A DNA stretch of 64,000 nucleotides from Pseudomonas svalbardensis. Its GTDB lineage: Bacteria; Pseudomonadota; Gammaproteobacteria; Pseudomonadales; Pseudomonadaceae. The stretch's first letter is position 1; every line of letters starts with the position of its first letter. The stretch is from positions 3,793,501 to 3,857,500 of the forward strand of contig NZ_CP125619.1 in NCBI RefSeq assembly GCF_030053115.1, in the 5' to 3' direction. Below, in pieces: positions 17,035-26,410 of this stretch. The notes beneath the pieces are model-generated. The model had not been told where the DNA came from. It worked only from the letters and a program-made list of their open reading frames with translations, and ran no database searches. The position numbers were made by a program, and so were the translations under genes.

Positions 17035-18504
17035 TCAGGAATACCTGCCCACCCCGGGCCCCATCTGATGGTTAAGATAATCTGCCAGCCTTAGAGCAAG
17101 TTGCAAAAGAGGCATCGTGGGGTTACAGGCACCGCCTGTAGCGAAAACACTGCTGCCCGCAACGTAAAGATTCTCGATACCAAACACTTTGCAGTTCTCG
17201 TCGACCACGCCAAACTCAGGCGAAGTCGCCATCCGCGTGGTCCCCATATGATGAGCATGGGGATTGAGCTTCAGTGGCAAATCAACGTCATACACACATT
17301 CCTCCAACTTGACGAAGCCCAGCCCTGTGTCGGCAAAACACTTTGCCACTTCGAGCCCTATGGACTTGACGGTTTCCCTGTCTGCAGGAGTTAGCTCCCA
17401 ATGAATCTTGACCTTCCTCATCCCTAACGCATCTCGCTCGTCGAGCAATGAAATGCAGCTATTGGGGTTGGGAAACTGCTCGATCAGCGTGCCGAGCACC
17501 CCATCTCCAGGGCAATCGAACTTGGCAATAAATTCAACCTTGCGCTCCGCACCCACTTCGCAAACGAGGTTCTCGAAAAAGCTCTTGATGGCAGCCATTC
17601 GCCCATAGGATTTCACTTCAGCTACGAGCGTGGCCGTCACATTCCCTTTACCTGACTTGTGCTCCATCACGAATGCATCGGTCGTGAAGTACTCCTTCCG
17701 AGCATCTGTACCCTGCCCGTCTTTCAGGATGAAGTTTCCCATTTCCACGTTCAGGTGCTCCATGAAGCATCTACCGACGAAACCATCCTTGCTTACGATA
17801 CCGCCAGCTGCCAGGGACTCGCTGTTGAGCAGGTGCCTGGCATTCTCGATCGCGCCTGTCGCCAGAATGAATTGTTTTGCCGTGACTCGCTCTCGATGCA
17901 ACTCGTAGTCCGAGACGATTATCGTTGCTATGCGGCCGGTCTTGCTGTCGAACTCAAGATCGACGCAATTGCAATGGATGAAGACATCCAGTCCCTCGGT
18001 CTCATTAAGTTCCTTGGCATATTTTTGTGCAAATCGCGTCGGCGGGCTTAGTAGAAAACGATCAGCGTCAAAGTCGGTGCCGTCCAAAGTCGCATTGATA
18101 GCCTTAAATCCGGAGTGCGGCGGAAGATCGACAATATCCATGGCCGCCGACAGATTACGCTCGATCTCGGAAAACGCGATGGGCCAGCCGGGCACGGGCA
18201 CCGGCGGGCCTACGGTAAAGTCCGACTTTTCGAATGGACGGCATCGCCCGGCCCAGTGATTGGAGGTCCCGCCAAGAAAGCGCAGGCGTGTTTCCTGAGC
18301 GTAGACGTCAAGGCCTGACGATGAGACTTTGTAGAGGTTCTGCGAGGCCGACGAATACTCGTGCCCGCCGCCCTCGACAAGCACCACACGCCGACCATTA
18401 CCGGCTAAACGCAAGGCCAGCGTAATGCCGGCCGGCCCACCACCTATGATGCAGACGTCATAGTGGTCGCGGAGTTCTTTCTGCGATTGGTAGTCTTTGA
18501 TCAT
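17035..18504 (-). CDS. GMC-family oxidoreductase
   Basis: This 489-residue flavoprotein has V-C-I-I-G-G-G-P-A-G-I-T-L-A-L-R-L at the N-terminus for FAD binding, and the GMC C-terminal domain with H-A-H-H-M-G-T-T-R-M followed by V-A-G-S-S-V-F-A-T-G-G-A-C-N-P-T, which hold the usual catalytic pair. It oxidises an alcohol or sugar hydroxyl. The start at 18504 (M-I-K-D-Y-Q) overlaps the stop of a small Tat-signal gene by 4 bp (ATGA). This enzyme has no signal peptide of its own, so export by hitchhiking is possible. A glucose/choline-dehydrogenase-like reaction on an EPS sugar is inference. Confidence 0.9.
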   Translation of the reverse strand: MIKDYQSQKELRDHYDVCIIGGGPAGITLALRLAGNGRRVVLVEGGGHEYSSASQNLYKVSSSGLDVYAQETRLRFLGGTSNHWAGRCRPFEKSDFTVGPPVPVPGWPIAFSEIERNLSAAMDIVDLPPHSGFKAINATLDGTDFDADRFLLSPPTRFAQKYAKELNETEGLDVFIHCNCVDLEFDSKTGRIATIIVSDYELHRERVTAKQFILATGAIENARHLLNSESLAAGGIVSKDGFVGRCFMEHLNVEMGNFILKDGQGTDARKEYFTTDAFVMEHKSGKGNVTATLVAEVKSYGRMAAIKSFFENLVCEVGAERKVEFIAKFDCPGDGVLGTLIEQFPNPNSCISLLDERDALGMRKVKIHWELTPADRETVKSIGLEVAKCFADTGLGFVKLEECVYDVDLPLKLNPHAHHMGTTRMATSPEFGVVDENCKVFGIENLYVAGSSVFATGGACNPTMPLLQLALRLADYLNHQMGPGVGRYS

Positions 18505-18695
18505 GCTTGTGTTTGCCGAAAATGCTGGGCGGGCAGCACCCATCCGTTGATAACAACAAACTCGGATTTAGCAGCAGAAGGCCGGGCAACGGCTTTGAAA
18601 AATCCGAACATGAGCCCTCCAATACTCAACAGAGCAGAGGCCTTGAGGAAGCCTCTGCGCCCCATCACAGAGGTATTCAAATCAGTTTCTCTCAT
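18501..18695 (-). CDS. Small twin-arginine signal protein, putative partner of the GMC oxidoreductase
   Basis: This 64-residue protein begins with a short polar lead, then M-G-R-R-G-F-L-K (a twin-arginine motif close to S/T-R-R-x-F-L-K), a hydrophobic stretch A-S-A-L-L-S-I-G-G-L-M-F-G-F-F, and a tail with I-N-G-W-V-L-P-A-Q-H-F. Its stop codon overlaps the GMC start, so the two are co-translated. Small Tat-bearing subunits that escort a leaderless flavoprotein are known in gluconate and fructose dehydrogenases. Here the protein is much shorter than those subunits, so the role is inference. It could instead be a small membrane anchor. Confidence 0.7.
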   Translation of the reverse strand: MRETDLNTSVMGRRGFLKASALLSIGGLMFGFFKAVARPSAAKSEFVVINGWVLPAQHFRQTQA

Positions 18696-18835
18696 GATTC
18701 AAAGCTCCACGACATCGAGATTGCGTTGGAAATTTCAACTACACATCAAGGCCACATTTTTTTGGCAACCGCCATCAACACCTCAATGGCGACGCTGTGC
18801 CACAGCTTTGGAAACATCAAGAGAAATAGATCAAA

Positions 18836-20212
18836 TCAAAGCCATCTAGCAAGATCCGTCACTAACTTCCCGAACAAAGCCCCCACCGCCAGCATTGGCA
18901 GCACTACCAGTTCACGCTTGAGACTGAACAGCCCCAGACGACAATTGACATAAAAAACCAGGATAAGCGTAGGAAACGTGTACAGGGCAGCGCCCCAAAT
19001 CGCATATTTGACCCCACCAATCGCCAGTAGCAGAGGCAGCAGCACCCACAACGAGACCACGCGAATAATGTTATCCATGGCCTGGTACTTGGTGAGTCCC
19101 AAGGCAATCCAGACCTGATTCGCCAGCATGTAGCGCATTGTGAAAAAAGAGAGTGAAAGAATGGCCATCATGTTGCCAGCCTGAGCGTAACGCTCATCGT
19201 ACAAGATGCTGATGAGCAGTGGACTGCCGGTCAGGAACAGTCCACAGAGAAACAGGAAGGCAAGATCGATCATCAATTTCAAGCGGTAGTACAAAGCGTG
19301 GAGCCTTACGGTGTCATTAGTTCTTGAGGCCTCACTGAAGGCCGGCAAGGCAACGGCACCGGCTATCTTTTGCATCGCAAGCTGAACAGCTCCCAAAATC
19401 AGCACGGCAATGGAGTAAACGCCCAGTTCGCTGGTCGTCATGCTGCCGCCGAACCAGATACGATCACCGTACATGGCCAATACGCCCACTGCCGACGACA
19501 ACAGTATCCAACGGCCGAAGCCGACTAATTCATCGAGCGCAGAACGCTCCCACTGTAGACGGTTAGAAGGGCCCTCAAACCAGAAATGCCCCAGCAGCGT
19601 GCTGACCATCGATTGGACCAGACCTGCAATCACCAGCGACCAGATGGACCTGGTGAAGTAACCGATGCCCAGCATGACCAACAGCCCGACGACCTGAGAC
19701 GCAAACTCGCTGAGTACCACTTTCTTTTGCTGGAAAGCGCGCACTGCCAGGTCGATTTTGGTCGACTGAAAACCAACGATGATTGCCGAGAAACCGGTCA
19801 CGGCCAACACCAGCGGCAACTCGGGTGCAGCGTAGGTGGAATTGGTCGACCACAGATTGAGGGTCTGTGCATACCAGGCGAGGGCCGCGAGGAGAAGTGT
19901 CAAAGCAAAAAGGATAAAGCCACGCACGATCTGCACGGTCCAGATGGTATTGAGAAATACCGGATCGTCGCCACGCGGGCTCTGGATGATGTTCTGGCGC
20001 AAGCCGACATCGGAAAGCATGTGCAGAATCAGCGAAACGGTGATGGCGATCATCATGATGCCGAACATCTCCGGCATCAGCAGACGGGCCATTATCAGGT
20101 TGCCGCCCAAGCGAAAGGCTTGAGACGTAACCAGCGCCCCCAGATTCCATGCCCCGGCAGAGATCGCTCGCTTACGAAGGCCCAACGATGGCGACAAATC
20201 AACTAACGACAT
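18836..20212 (-). CDS. Polysaccharide flippase (Wzx-type, MOP superfamily)
   Basis: This 458-residue integral membrane protein has about 12-14 hydrophobic helices spread over its length. The N-terminus (G-A-W-N-L-G-A-L-V-T-S-Q-A-F-R-L-G-G-N-L-I-M-A-R-L-L) is typical of the polysaccharide transport/PST family. It should move the undecaprenyl-linked repeat unit to the periplasmic face. It is the first gene of the long minus-strand operon and diverges from the polymerase/ligase gene, so a bidirectional promoter probably lies between 20213 and 20307. Confidence 0.9.
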   Translation of the reverse strand: MSLVDLSPSLGLRKRAISAGAWNLGALVTSQAFRLGGNLIMARLLMPEMFGIMMIAITVSLILHMLSDVGLRQNIIQSPRGDDPVFLNTIWTVQIVRGFILFALTLLLAALAWYAQTLNLWSTNSTYAAPELPLVLAVTGFSAIIVGFQSTKIDLAVRAFQQKKVVLSEFASQVVGLLVMLGIGYFTRSIWSLVIAGLVQSMVSTLLGHFWFEGPSNRLQWERSALDELVGFGRWILLSSAVGVLAMYGDRIWFGGSMTTSELGVYSIAVLILGAVQLAMQKIAGAVALPAFSEASRTNDTVRLHALYYRLKLMIDLAFLFLCGLFLTGSPLLISILYDERYAQAGNMMAILSLSFFTMRYMLANQVWIALGLTKYQAMDNIIRVVSLWVLLPLLLAIGGVKYAIWGAALYTFPTLILVFYVNCRLGLFSLKRELVVLPMLAVGALFGKLVTDLARWL

Positions 20213-20307
20213 AACATCATCCCCGGACTCAACGGCTCAAAAGGAACTATAGTCGCGTTTGGCCATTCCACTAGCCGTCGCTCATCAATCAATAAGTCCA
20301 ATCATCC

Positions 20308-21831
20308 ATGCCTGAGCACTTCCGAGCGTTAATCGTCATTCTGGTCCTTACTGGCATCGTATTTGCCATGGCACGTCGACCAGCAGCAGACCTGATTCCC
20401 GACCGTAATTTCACTCGTCGGCGCAATCTGTGGTTCATATTGACGCTTCTGGCATTTGTGTCGCACAGCTTCTGGGTGTACGCGGGCATTGCCGCGATCG
20501 TTTTGACCTTCGCACAAAATCGCGAACGCAATCCCGTGGCGCTATTTTTCCTTCTGCTGTTTCTCATCCCGCCGGCCACGGCGGAGATTCCGGGCTTCGG
20601 CCTGATCAACTATTTTTTTGCCCTTAGCCATATTCGTGTGCTGGCACTGTGTGTGTTGCTTCCGGTTTTTTTCGCTCTGCGCAAGCGCGCCGACACGGTC
20701 CCTTTCGGGCGCACCTGGCCTGACAAACTGTTAGCCGCCTACCTCCTGCTGACGAGTCTGCTTTTCCTCCGCGAAACCACCGTCACCGACACCTTGCGCC
20801 AAATGCTCTACCTGTTCATCGAAGTTTTTTTGCCTTACTACGTTGCCAGCCGGGCGCTGAAGAACCTCAGCGACTTCAAGGACGCTCTGTTCGGTTTTGT
20901 ACTCGCCGCCATGGTGCTGTCGCTTATAGGTCTCTTCGAATATGCCAAGCACTGGCAGCTGTACAGCGCGGTTGTCTACGCCATGGGCATGCAATGGGAT
21001 CCCGGCTACTTGAGCCGTGGTGGCTCATTGCGCGCCAGCGCCACTACCGGCCAGGCCATTGCGCTGGGCTTCGTCATCAGCGTGGCCATCGGCTTTTACC
21101 TGTACTTGCAGGAGGAGGTACGTAGCAAATTGCAGCGCAGCCTCGGCGCACTGTTGCTCGCCGGTGGTCTGTACGCGCCGCTGTCGCGTGGCCCCTGGAT
21201 CGGTGCAGCCGTCATGATCGTCGTGTTCATCGGCACTGGCCGTAAAGCGATCAGACGCCTGATGCTGCTGGCCGCCGCCGGGGTGCTCGCCCTTCCCTTG
21301 CTGGCCGTCGTGCCGGGCGGGCAAAAAGTGCTCGATCTGCTACCGTTTATCGGCACGGTGGAAGTCGAAAATATCACCTACCGGCAGCGCTTGATTGATA
21401 ACGCCGTGATCGTTATCCAGCGCAACCCCTGGCTGGGTTCTTTCAATTTCCGCAGCACACCGGAAATGCAGTCCATGATTCAGGGCCAGGGGATCATCGA
21501 TATCGTGAACACCTATATCGGCATAGCGCTGTCGTTCGGTTTGGTTGGTTTGACGCTTTTCGTGGTTTTTTTCGTCAGTGTTCTGCAGGGCATTCGCAAG
21601 GGGATGCGTTCGTTCCCCAACGAAGACGATGAGGCACGCCGACTCGGACGTGCACTTCTGGCGACACTGGCCGGGATCCTGATCACCATCGTTACCGTTA
21701 GCAGTATCACGGTGATCCCCGTGGTGTATTGGTCGGTGGCTGGACTGGGCGTGGCCTACGCTCAGATGGCACGCAGGCTCAAGCACACCTCGACGGCCGT
21801 CACGGCGAGTGCCCATCTCCAACTCAGGTAG
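20308..21831 (+). CDS. O-antigen ligase / Wzy-type polymerase family membrane protein
   Basis: This 507-residue protein has about ten to twelve membrane helices and one larger periplasmic loop near residues 340-410 (Y-R-Q-R-L-I-D-N-A...R-N-P-W-L-G-S-F). The L-S-R-G-P-W-I-G motif near 293 is the conserved S-R-G/S segment of the O-antigen ligase/WaaL-Wzy superfamily. In a Wzx/Wzy EPS locus it should polymerise repeat units at the periplasmic face. Six bases separate it from the secreted hydrolase gene downstream, so both are probably one transcript. Confidence 0.85.
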   Translation: MPEHFRALIVILVLTGIVFAMARRPAADLIPDRNFTRRRNLWFILTLLAFVSHSFWVYAGIAAIVLTFAQNRERNPVALFFLLLFLIPPATAEIPGFGLINYFFALSHIRVLALCVLLPVFFALRKRADTVPFGRTWPDKLLAAYLLLTSLLFLRETTVTDTLRQMLYLFIEVFLPYYVASRALKNLSDFKDALFGFVLAAMVLSLIGLFEYAKHWQLYSAVVYAMGMQWDPGYLSRGGSLRASATTGQAIALGFVISVAIGFYLYLQEEVRSKLQRSLGALLLAGGLYAPLSRGPWIGAAVMIVVFIGTGRKAIRRLMLLAAAGVLALPLLAVVPGGQKVLDLLPFIGTVEVENITYRQRLIDNAVIVIQRNPWLGSFNFRSTPEMQSMIQGQGIIDIVNTYIGIALSFGLVGLTLFVVFFVSVLQGIRKGMRSFPNEDDEARRLGRALLATLAGILITIVTVSSITVIPVVYWSVAGLGVAYAQMARRLKHTSTAVTASAHLQLR

Positions 21832-21836
21832 AACCC

Positions 21837-24455
21837 ATGATCCAGTTGTTGCGCCGCCCCCAGATACTGCTCCTGCTGTTGTTTGCTATTTGGCCGTTGC
21901 GTACCTGGGCGTCGGACTGGGTCGTCAGTGTGGATGAGCGCAACGGCCTGCCAACGCTGATGCGTGGCGGAAGTCCGGTAGTTGCTACGACATTCTCGTT
22001 CTTCGGGCGCAACTGGGAATGGACGTATTTGCACACTGAATTCAAGGTAAACACCCCTTATCGATACTCCCTTGCTGGTAAAAACAAAGCGCTGGATTTC
22101 GACTTGACTGCGCAGATTCAGAAGCAAAACGAGCAAAAGCTGATCTGGAACTTTGCCCTGGATGCACACAGCGGGAAGTCTGGCGTTTCAGGTGGTGGCA
22201 TCGTCTTCGAATTCGACCCCGCTCTTTTCGCTGGAGAAATGGGCGAGCCCACTTTGCTACCCGACAACCGCGGCTGGTCCTGGGGCAATGCACAAGGTCG
22301 ACGCATCGAAATGCGCTTCGAGCCCGCACTGGCGGGTGTGTACTTTGAACCGGGCAGCAAATCCGAGATCCGCGCTTTTTTCTACAAGGACACAATCAAA
22401 ACTGGTCGTCAGGATTTCACAGCCACCTTGAGCGTTTCGGGCGATGTAGCGGTCGGCCCGACCACTACCGAGCGCTTCGGGCTGTCGGACCCAAAGAGCT
22501 GGCCGACTGACAAGCTCGACAGGAAAACCTCGCCGGTCGACCTGTCCTTTCTCAACGCTCAGGAAAAACCTGCAGGCAAGCGCGGCTTCATCAAAGCCTC
22601 CGGCGAGCAATTGCTGTTTGCCGACAACACTGCGGCGCGTTTCTGGGGCACCAACCTTTCGGCCTACACACTGTTTCTCACGCCAGACGATGCAATCAAG
22701 CAGCAGGCCAAACGCCTGTCGGCACTGGGCTTCAATCTTGTACGACTGCACCACCATGACTCGCCATGGGTCTTCCCGAACATCTTTGGCGACGGTAGGG
22801 TCACGCGCAGCACCCAGCAACTTAGCCCGGAATCGCTGAAAAAAATCGACTGGTGGATCAAGTGCCTGAAAGACGAAGGCATTTATGTGTGGCTCGATCT
22901 GCACGTCCAGCGAGTCTTTACTGAAAACGACAACATTTATGGCTTCGATGAATTGCCAAAAGAAGAGCAAAATTTTACCTATCTCAAGGGCTATTCCTAT
23001 GTGAATCTCACCATTCAGAAAGCCATGAAGCGCTTTACCGAAGCCTACCTGACCCATGTAAACAGCTATACCGGTCTCGCCTACAAAGACGACCCGGCGA
23101 TTGCCGCCGTACTGATTACCAACGAAAACGACGTCACCAACCACTTTGGCAACGCCCTGTTGCCAGACAAGAATTTGCCGAAGCACAACCGCGTCTACAT
23201 GGCGGAGGCCGAGGCTTTTGCCAAACAGCACAATCTGTCTGCAAACCAGACCTGGCGCTCCTGGGAGCCAGGCCCCTCCAAGCTGTTCCTTAACGATCTG
23301 GAGCGACGTTTCAACGTCGACATGATTCAACACCTGCGTGGAATAGGCGTGAGGGTCCCCATCGCCACGACCAGTAGCTGGGGCCGCAATGGTCTGAACT
23401 CCCTGCCGGCCCTTACTGCCGGCGACGTAATCGACGTCCATAGCTACGGGGGCTCGGGACAGATAGAGAAAAACCCGCTCTACAGCGACGGCATAGTGAA
23501 TTGGATTGCCGCCGGCCAGGTCGCCGGCAAACCCCTGACCGTCACCGAGTGGAACAATGAGCCCTTCCCGACACCAGACCGTCACTCGCTGCCACTCTAT
23601 ATCGCCGGCACCGCCAGACACCAAGGCTGGGATGCACTGATGCAATATGCCTACAGCCAGGAACCACTGGGGGGCGAAGGAATGAGTGCCAACAACTGGC
23701 ACGCCTATAACGACCCTGCAATGCTGGCCACCCTGCCCGCCGCCGCCTTGCTTTATCGCCGTGCAGACGTTCGCGAAGCAACAACGACCTACGTCTTCGC
23801 GCCGACGCCAGGCACCCTGTTCAACCAAATAATTACACCGGCCAACTCTGCTCTACTGCGCACAGCCATGGAGAAAGGCAAGCTGGAAATCGCGATGCCA
23901 CAGACGCCGGAATTGCCTTGGTTGCAGCGGAGCGTTATCCCAAGCAATGCACAGGAATTTCATGACCCTGACCAGTCGCTACTGGACGCCAATGCCAGCG
24001 AGTCCACGACCGACACGGGTGAGCTAAAGCGCAATTGGAAACAAGGTGTCTACACCATCAATACGCCGCGCACCCAGGCCGCTACCGGCTGGATCGGCGG
24101 CGAGTCGATCAGCCTTGGCAACATTCAGGTTCAAGTGAAGACCGCCAACGCCAGTGTGGTAGTGCAAAGTCTGGACGACGCACCTTTGGGCCGATCACAG
24201 GATTTACTGATTTCGTTAGGCACCCGTGCCATCCCCCAAGACGGCGACAAAATACCTTTTTACGTTGAGCCCCTCGAGGGCACGCTAACCATCCAGGCGC
24301 CGCAAGGCTTGACACTGTTTACCCACGGCATTCTGGGGCAAATGAAGAAGCTGCCCGCGACCTACCTTGATGGGCGCTATACAATCAAGTTCGACAGCTT
24401 GCAGGCGTCGAATTGGTTGTTTTTGAAAAAAGGCGTCACGCAAGCACAACCTTAG
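21837..24455 (+). CDS. Secreted clan GH-A glycoside hydrolase (cellulase-like) of the EPS locus
   Basis: This 872-residue protein has a signal peptide ending T-W-A at about residue 25. An N-terminal beta-rich domain (about 30-260) precedes a TIM-barrel-like catalytic domain. In that domain F-W-G-T-N-L-S, N-L-V-R-L-H-H-H-D-S-P-W, I-T-N-E-N-D (candidate acid/base Glu) and V-T-E-W-N-N-E-P (candidate nucleophile Glu) occur in clan GH-A order. A C-terminal beta domain follows. It probably trims or cleaves the polysaccharide in the periplasm. The start at 21837 was chosen because the upstream extension runs inside the preceding gene and lacks signal character. Confidence 0.82.
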   Translation: MIQLLRRPQILLLLLFAIWPLRTWASDWVVSVDERNGLPTLMRGGSPVVATTFSFFGRNWEWTYLHTEFKVNTPYRYSLAGKNKALDFDLTAQIQKQNEQKLIWNFALDAHSGKSGVSGGGIVFEFDPALFAGEMGEPTLLPDNRGWSWGNAQGRRIEMRFEPALAGVYFEPGSKSEIRAFFYKDTIKTGRQDFTATLSVSGDVAVGPTTTERFGLSDPKSWPTDKLDRKTSPVDLSFLNAQEKPAGKRGFIKASGEQLLFADNTAARFWGTNLSAYTLFLTPDDAIKQQAKRLSALGFNLVRLHHHDSPWVFPNIFGDGRVTRSTQQLSPESLKKIDWWIKCLKDEGIYVWLDLHVQRVFTENDNIYGFDELPKEEQNFTYLKGYSYVNLTIQKAMKRFTEAYLTHVNSYTGLAYKDDPAIAAVLITNENDVTNHFGNALLPDKNLPKHNRVYMAEAEAFAKQHNLSANQTWRSWEPGPSKLFLNDLERRFNVDMIQHLRGIGVRVPIATTSSWGRNGLNSLPALTAGDVIDVHSYGGSGQIEKNPLYSDGIVNWIAAGQVAGKPLTVTEWNNEPFPTPDRHSLPLYIAGTARHQGWDALMQYAYSQEPLGGEGMSANNWHAYNDPAMLATLPAAALLYRRADVREATTTYVFAPTPGTLFNQIITPANSALLRTAMEKGKLEIAMPQTPELPWLQRSVIPSNAQEFHDPDQSLLDANASESTTDTGELKRNWKQGVYTINTPRTQAATGWIGGESISLGNIQVQVKTANASVVVQSLDDAPLGRSQDLLISLGTRAIPQDGDKIPFYVEPLEGTLTIQAPQGLTLFTHGILGQMKKLPATYLDGRYTIKFDSLQASNWLFLKKGVTQAQP

Positions 24456-24482
24456 ACGACGCGCAGCCGACCTCAACCTGAT

Positions 24483-24508
24483 GGAACAACGCCTTGCGGT
24501 GTTGTTCC
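24483..24508. terminator. Hairpin between convergent genes
   Basis: GGAACAACGCC (24483-24493) pairs with GGTGTTGTTCC (24498-24508), one wobble pair and a 4-nt loop. It lies between the convergent hydrolase and phosphoethanolamine-transferase genes and could serve both strands. No long T tract is present. Confidence 0.45.
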
Positions 24509-24519
24509 GCGCGGGCTAT

Positions 24520-26166
24520 TTATTGGGCGTCAAAATCAAACGATGGAACATAGCCTGCGCCGAGCAGATGTGGACATTTCGACGATACAAAATCATCACT
24601 TAATAAATCATCCGAACTTTTATACTTATTCGTGAGAACCCCTGTGATATTTAAAAGAGTATGTGGCAAGGAGGATATGCTGATTTTCTGACTTTCTCTT
24701 TCCTTCAACTTTAAAAGCTTGAGCGATTGCTGGCTTGAAACATTATCGGACGCCCAGATAAATGCCGAAACCGGGAGATCATATTTATTGCCAATTCCAT
24801 GACCCAAGAGCCCTCGACTGTCATCCATCATGTTTTCACCATGATCCGATGAATAAAACAAGACAGATGGTTTTTTGCTTGACTTCAATTGATCAATAAT
24901 TGCGCTTAATAACCAGTCCGTATATAAAATACTATTATCATATTCTGCGGTAATCTTGTCTTTGAAGCTGCCTGTTGACGGCTTGAATTTATCGAATTGT
25001 TCCGGGTATCGGCGTGAATACTCGAAATGACTACCCTTGACATGAATAAATATGGCTTTCTTTTCTGTCTCGCTTTTATTTAGTATTTTTTCATATTCTG
25101 AAATCAATGCTCCATCATAGCTTCTCTCAAAATATTGACGGTATTGTGCCTCTGCGGCTATTTGTGGAATTATTCCGCCAAAACTATCAACCTCCTGTAC
25201 AGACAACCAATAGGTCATGTACCCGGCTGCGCGATATATACCCACCAATGATTTTGTTGACGCAATGGCGTCCCAATCCGATATAGGCTCCAGGCTCAGC
25301 ATTGAAGGAACCGCGAACGAAGTATAGGGGGCTGTCGTGCAGATCTGATTAAACTTGAAAAGCCCCTCCTGCTTACTAAGATTCGGGGTTGTTTCCTTGT
25401 TATAACCGTAGAGGGACCAGTTGTGCGGCCGTGATGACTCACCGATCACAAAAACAATGGTTTCTATATTTGATTGATTCGACAGGCTGGTTATTTTTAC
25501 ATCAGATTCCCGACGGCGCTTGATAAGCTCCTCCGTCCCCAAATACAAGTTTGCAGTAAGGGCAATTTGCGACAAATAACCTACTGGTGTGCTTTGATCT
25601 TTTGCAAGGAGATCCATGACTGCAGATTTCCCGAAAGAATTAAGTTTGACGGTTTTATAAAAGTACGCCCCATACCCCACTAGCAAGGCACTAACAACCA
25701 AAACAAAAATACCTTTGTTTTTATATAATTCGCGCTTATGCAGACCTATTAACCCAGCCCCATAGCAAAATATGAAAACCACCAAAACGATACTGATGGG
25801 CTGCCAATAGGTCGGTAGAAATTCGCTGGCTTCCTGATAGTTTGTCATGCCAATAAATATATAGGCAGCTGTTAATCTCGAGTTGAAATTCAAAACCAAA
25901 AAGAGATCAATAGCTGCTACCAAATAGAACGGCAACAGAATAATGTGAACCTTGAATTGATTAGATGCAATAAATCTAATTGCCAACAGCCACAACACCG
26001 ACATGCCAAGGGTGTAAAAGACCAATAAATCAATTTTAGAGTACTGATGGTTTGTTAGCGTTCTAACAATCAACGGTGATAGCAGAAATGACCATAATAC
26101 AAAATTTGGCCATTCTGCTTTAAATATTTTTGATGAGTAATCGATAATTTTGGCAGAGTTTTTCAT
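24520..26166 (-). CDS. Phosphoethanolamine transferase (EptA/OpgE-like sulfatase-fold)
   Basis: This 548-residue protein has five N-terminal membrane helices (about 20-180) and a periplasmic alkaline-phosphatase-fold domain. V-I-G-E-S-S-R-P-H-N-W-S-L-Y-G-Y supplies a metal-binding Glu, T-T-A-P-Y-T-S-F-A-V-P-S holds the candidate nucleophile Thr, and S-S-D-H-G-E-N and G-H-G-I-G-N hold metal ligands. It would transfer phosphoethanolamine to lipid A, a glucan or the EPS. The gene is markedly AT-rich compared with its neighbours and faces against them, suggesting separate acquisition. An ATG at 26196 would add ten residues but sits only 1-2 nt from the AGGAGG motif. Confidence 0.85.
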   Translation of the reverse strand: MKNSAKIIDYSSKIFKAEWPNFVLWSFLLSPLIVRTLTNHQYSKIDLLVFYTLGMSVLWLLAIRFIASNQFKVHIILLPFYLVAAIDLFLVLNFNSRLTAAYIFIGMTNYQEASEFLPTYWQPISIVLVVFIFCYGAGLIGLHKRELYKNKGIFVLVVSALLVGYGAYFYKTVKLNSFGKSAVMDLLAKDQSTPVGYLSQIALTANLYLGTEELIKRRRESDVKITSLSNQSNIETIVFVIGESSRPHNWSLYGYNKETTPNLSKQEGLFKFNQICTTAPYTSFAVPSMLSLEPISDWDAIASTKSLVGIYRAAGYMTYWLSVQEVDSFGGIIPQIAAEAQYRQYFERSYDGALISEYEKILNKSETEKKAIFIHVKGSHFEYSRRYPEQFDKFKPSTGSFKDKITAEYDNSILYTDWLLSAIIDQLKSSKKPSVLFYSSDHGENMMDDSRGLLGHGIGNKYDLPVSAFIWASDNVSSQQSLKLLKLKERESQKISISSLPHTLLNITGVLTNKYKSSDDLLSDDFVSSKCPHLLGAGYVPSFDFDAQ

Positions 26167-26410
26167 TTGATAATTATTCTCGTAGGTAACCCGCATTCCT
26201 CCTCAGAGGGTAGCTTCAATTGGCGCGCTCGCTGTATCTTGTTCGAAGTATTCTCTCCTTTGGCGTTCCAAACGTAGCGAGTCTCGGCTATTGCCAGCAA
26301 GCTTGTAGCGAAAAATCCAACTTGACCTTTAATGTAATGGTCAGACGGATCGCACTGACGTTTCATTCGGTGCTTGCACAGCAATAGTGCCCAGGAAATC
26401 GGAGATCAGG

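Noticed and set aside
20308..21831. Exosortase candidate among the multi-span membrane proteins
   Set aside because: The protein has the O-antigen ligase/Wzy loop and S-R-G-P motif and lacks the exosortase Cys/Arg/His pattern, so it does not supply the missing sorting enzyme.
22257..23828. 523-codon open frame antisense to the glycoside hydrolase
   Set aside because: Shadow of the plus-strand hydrolase, which has a signal peptide and catalytic motifs.
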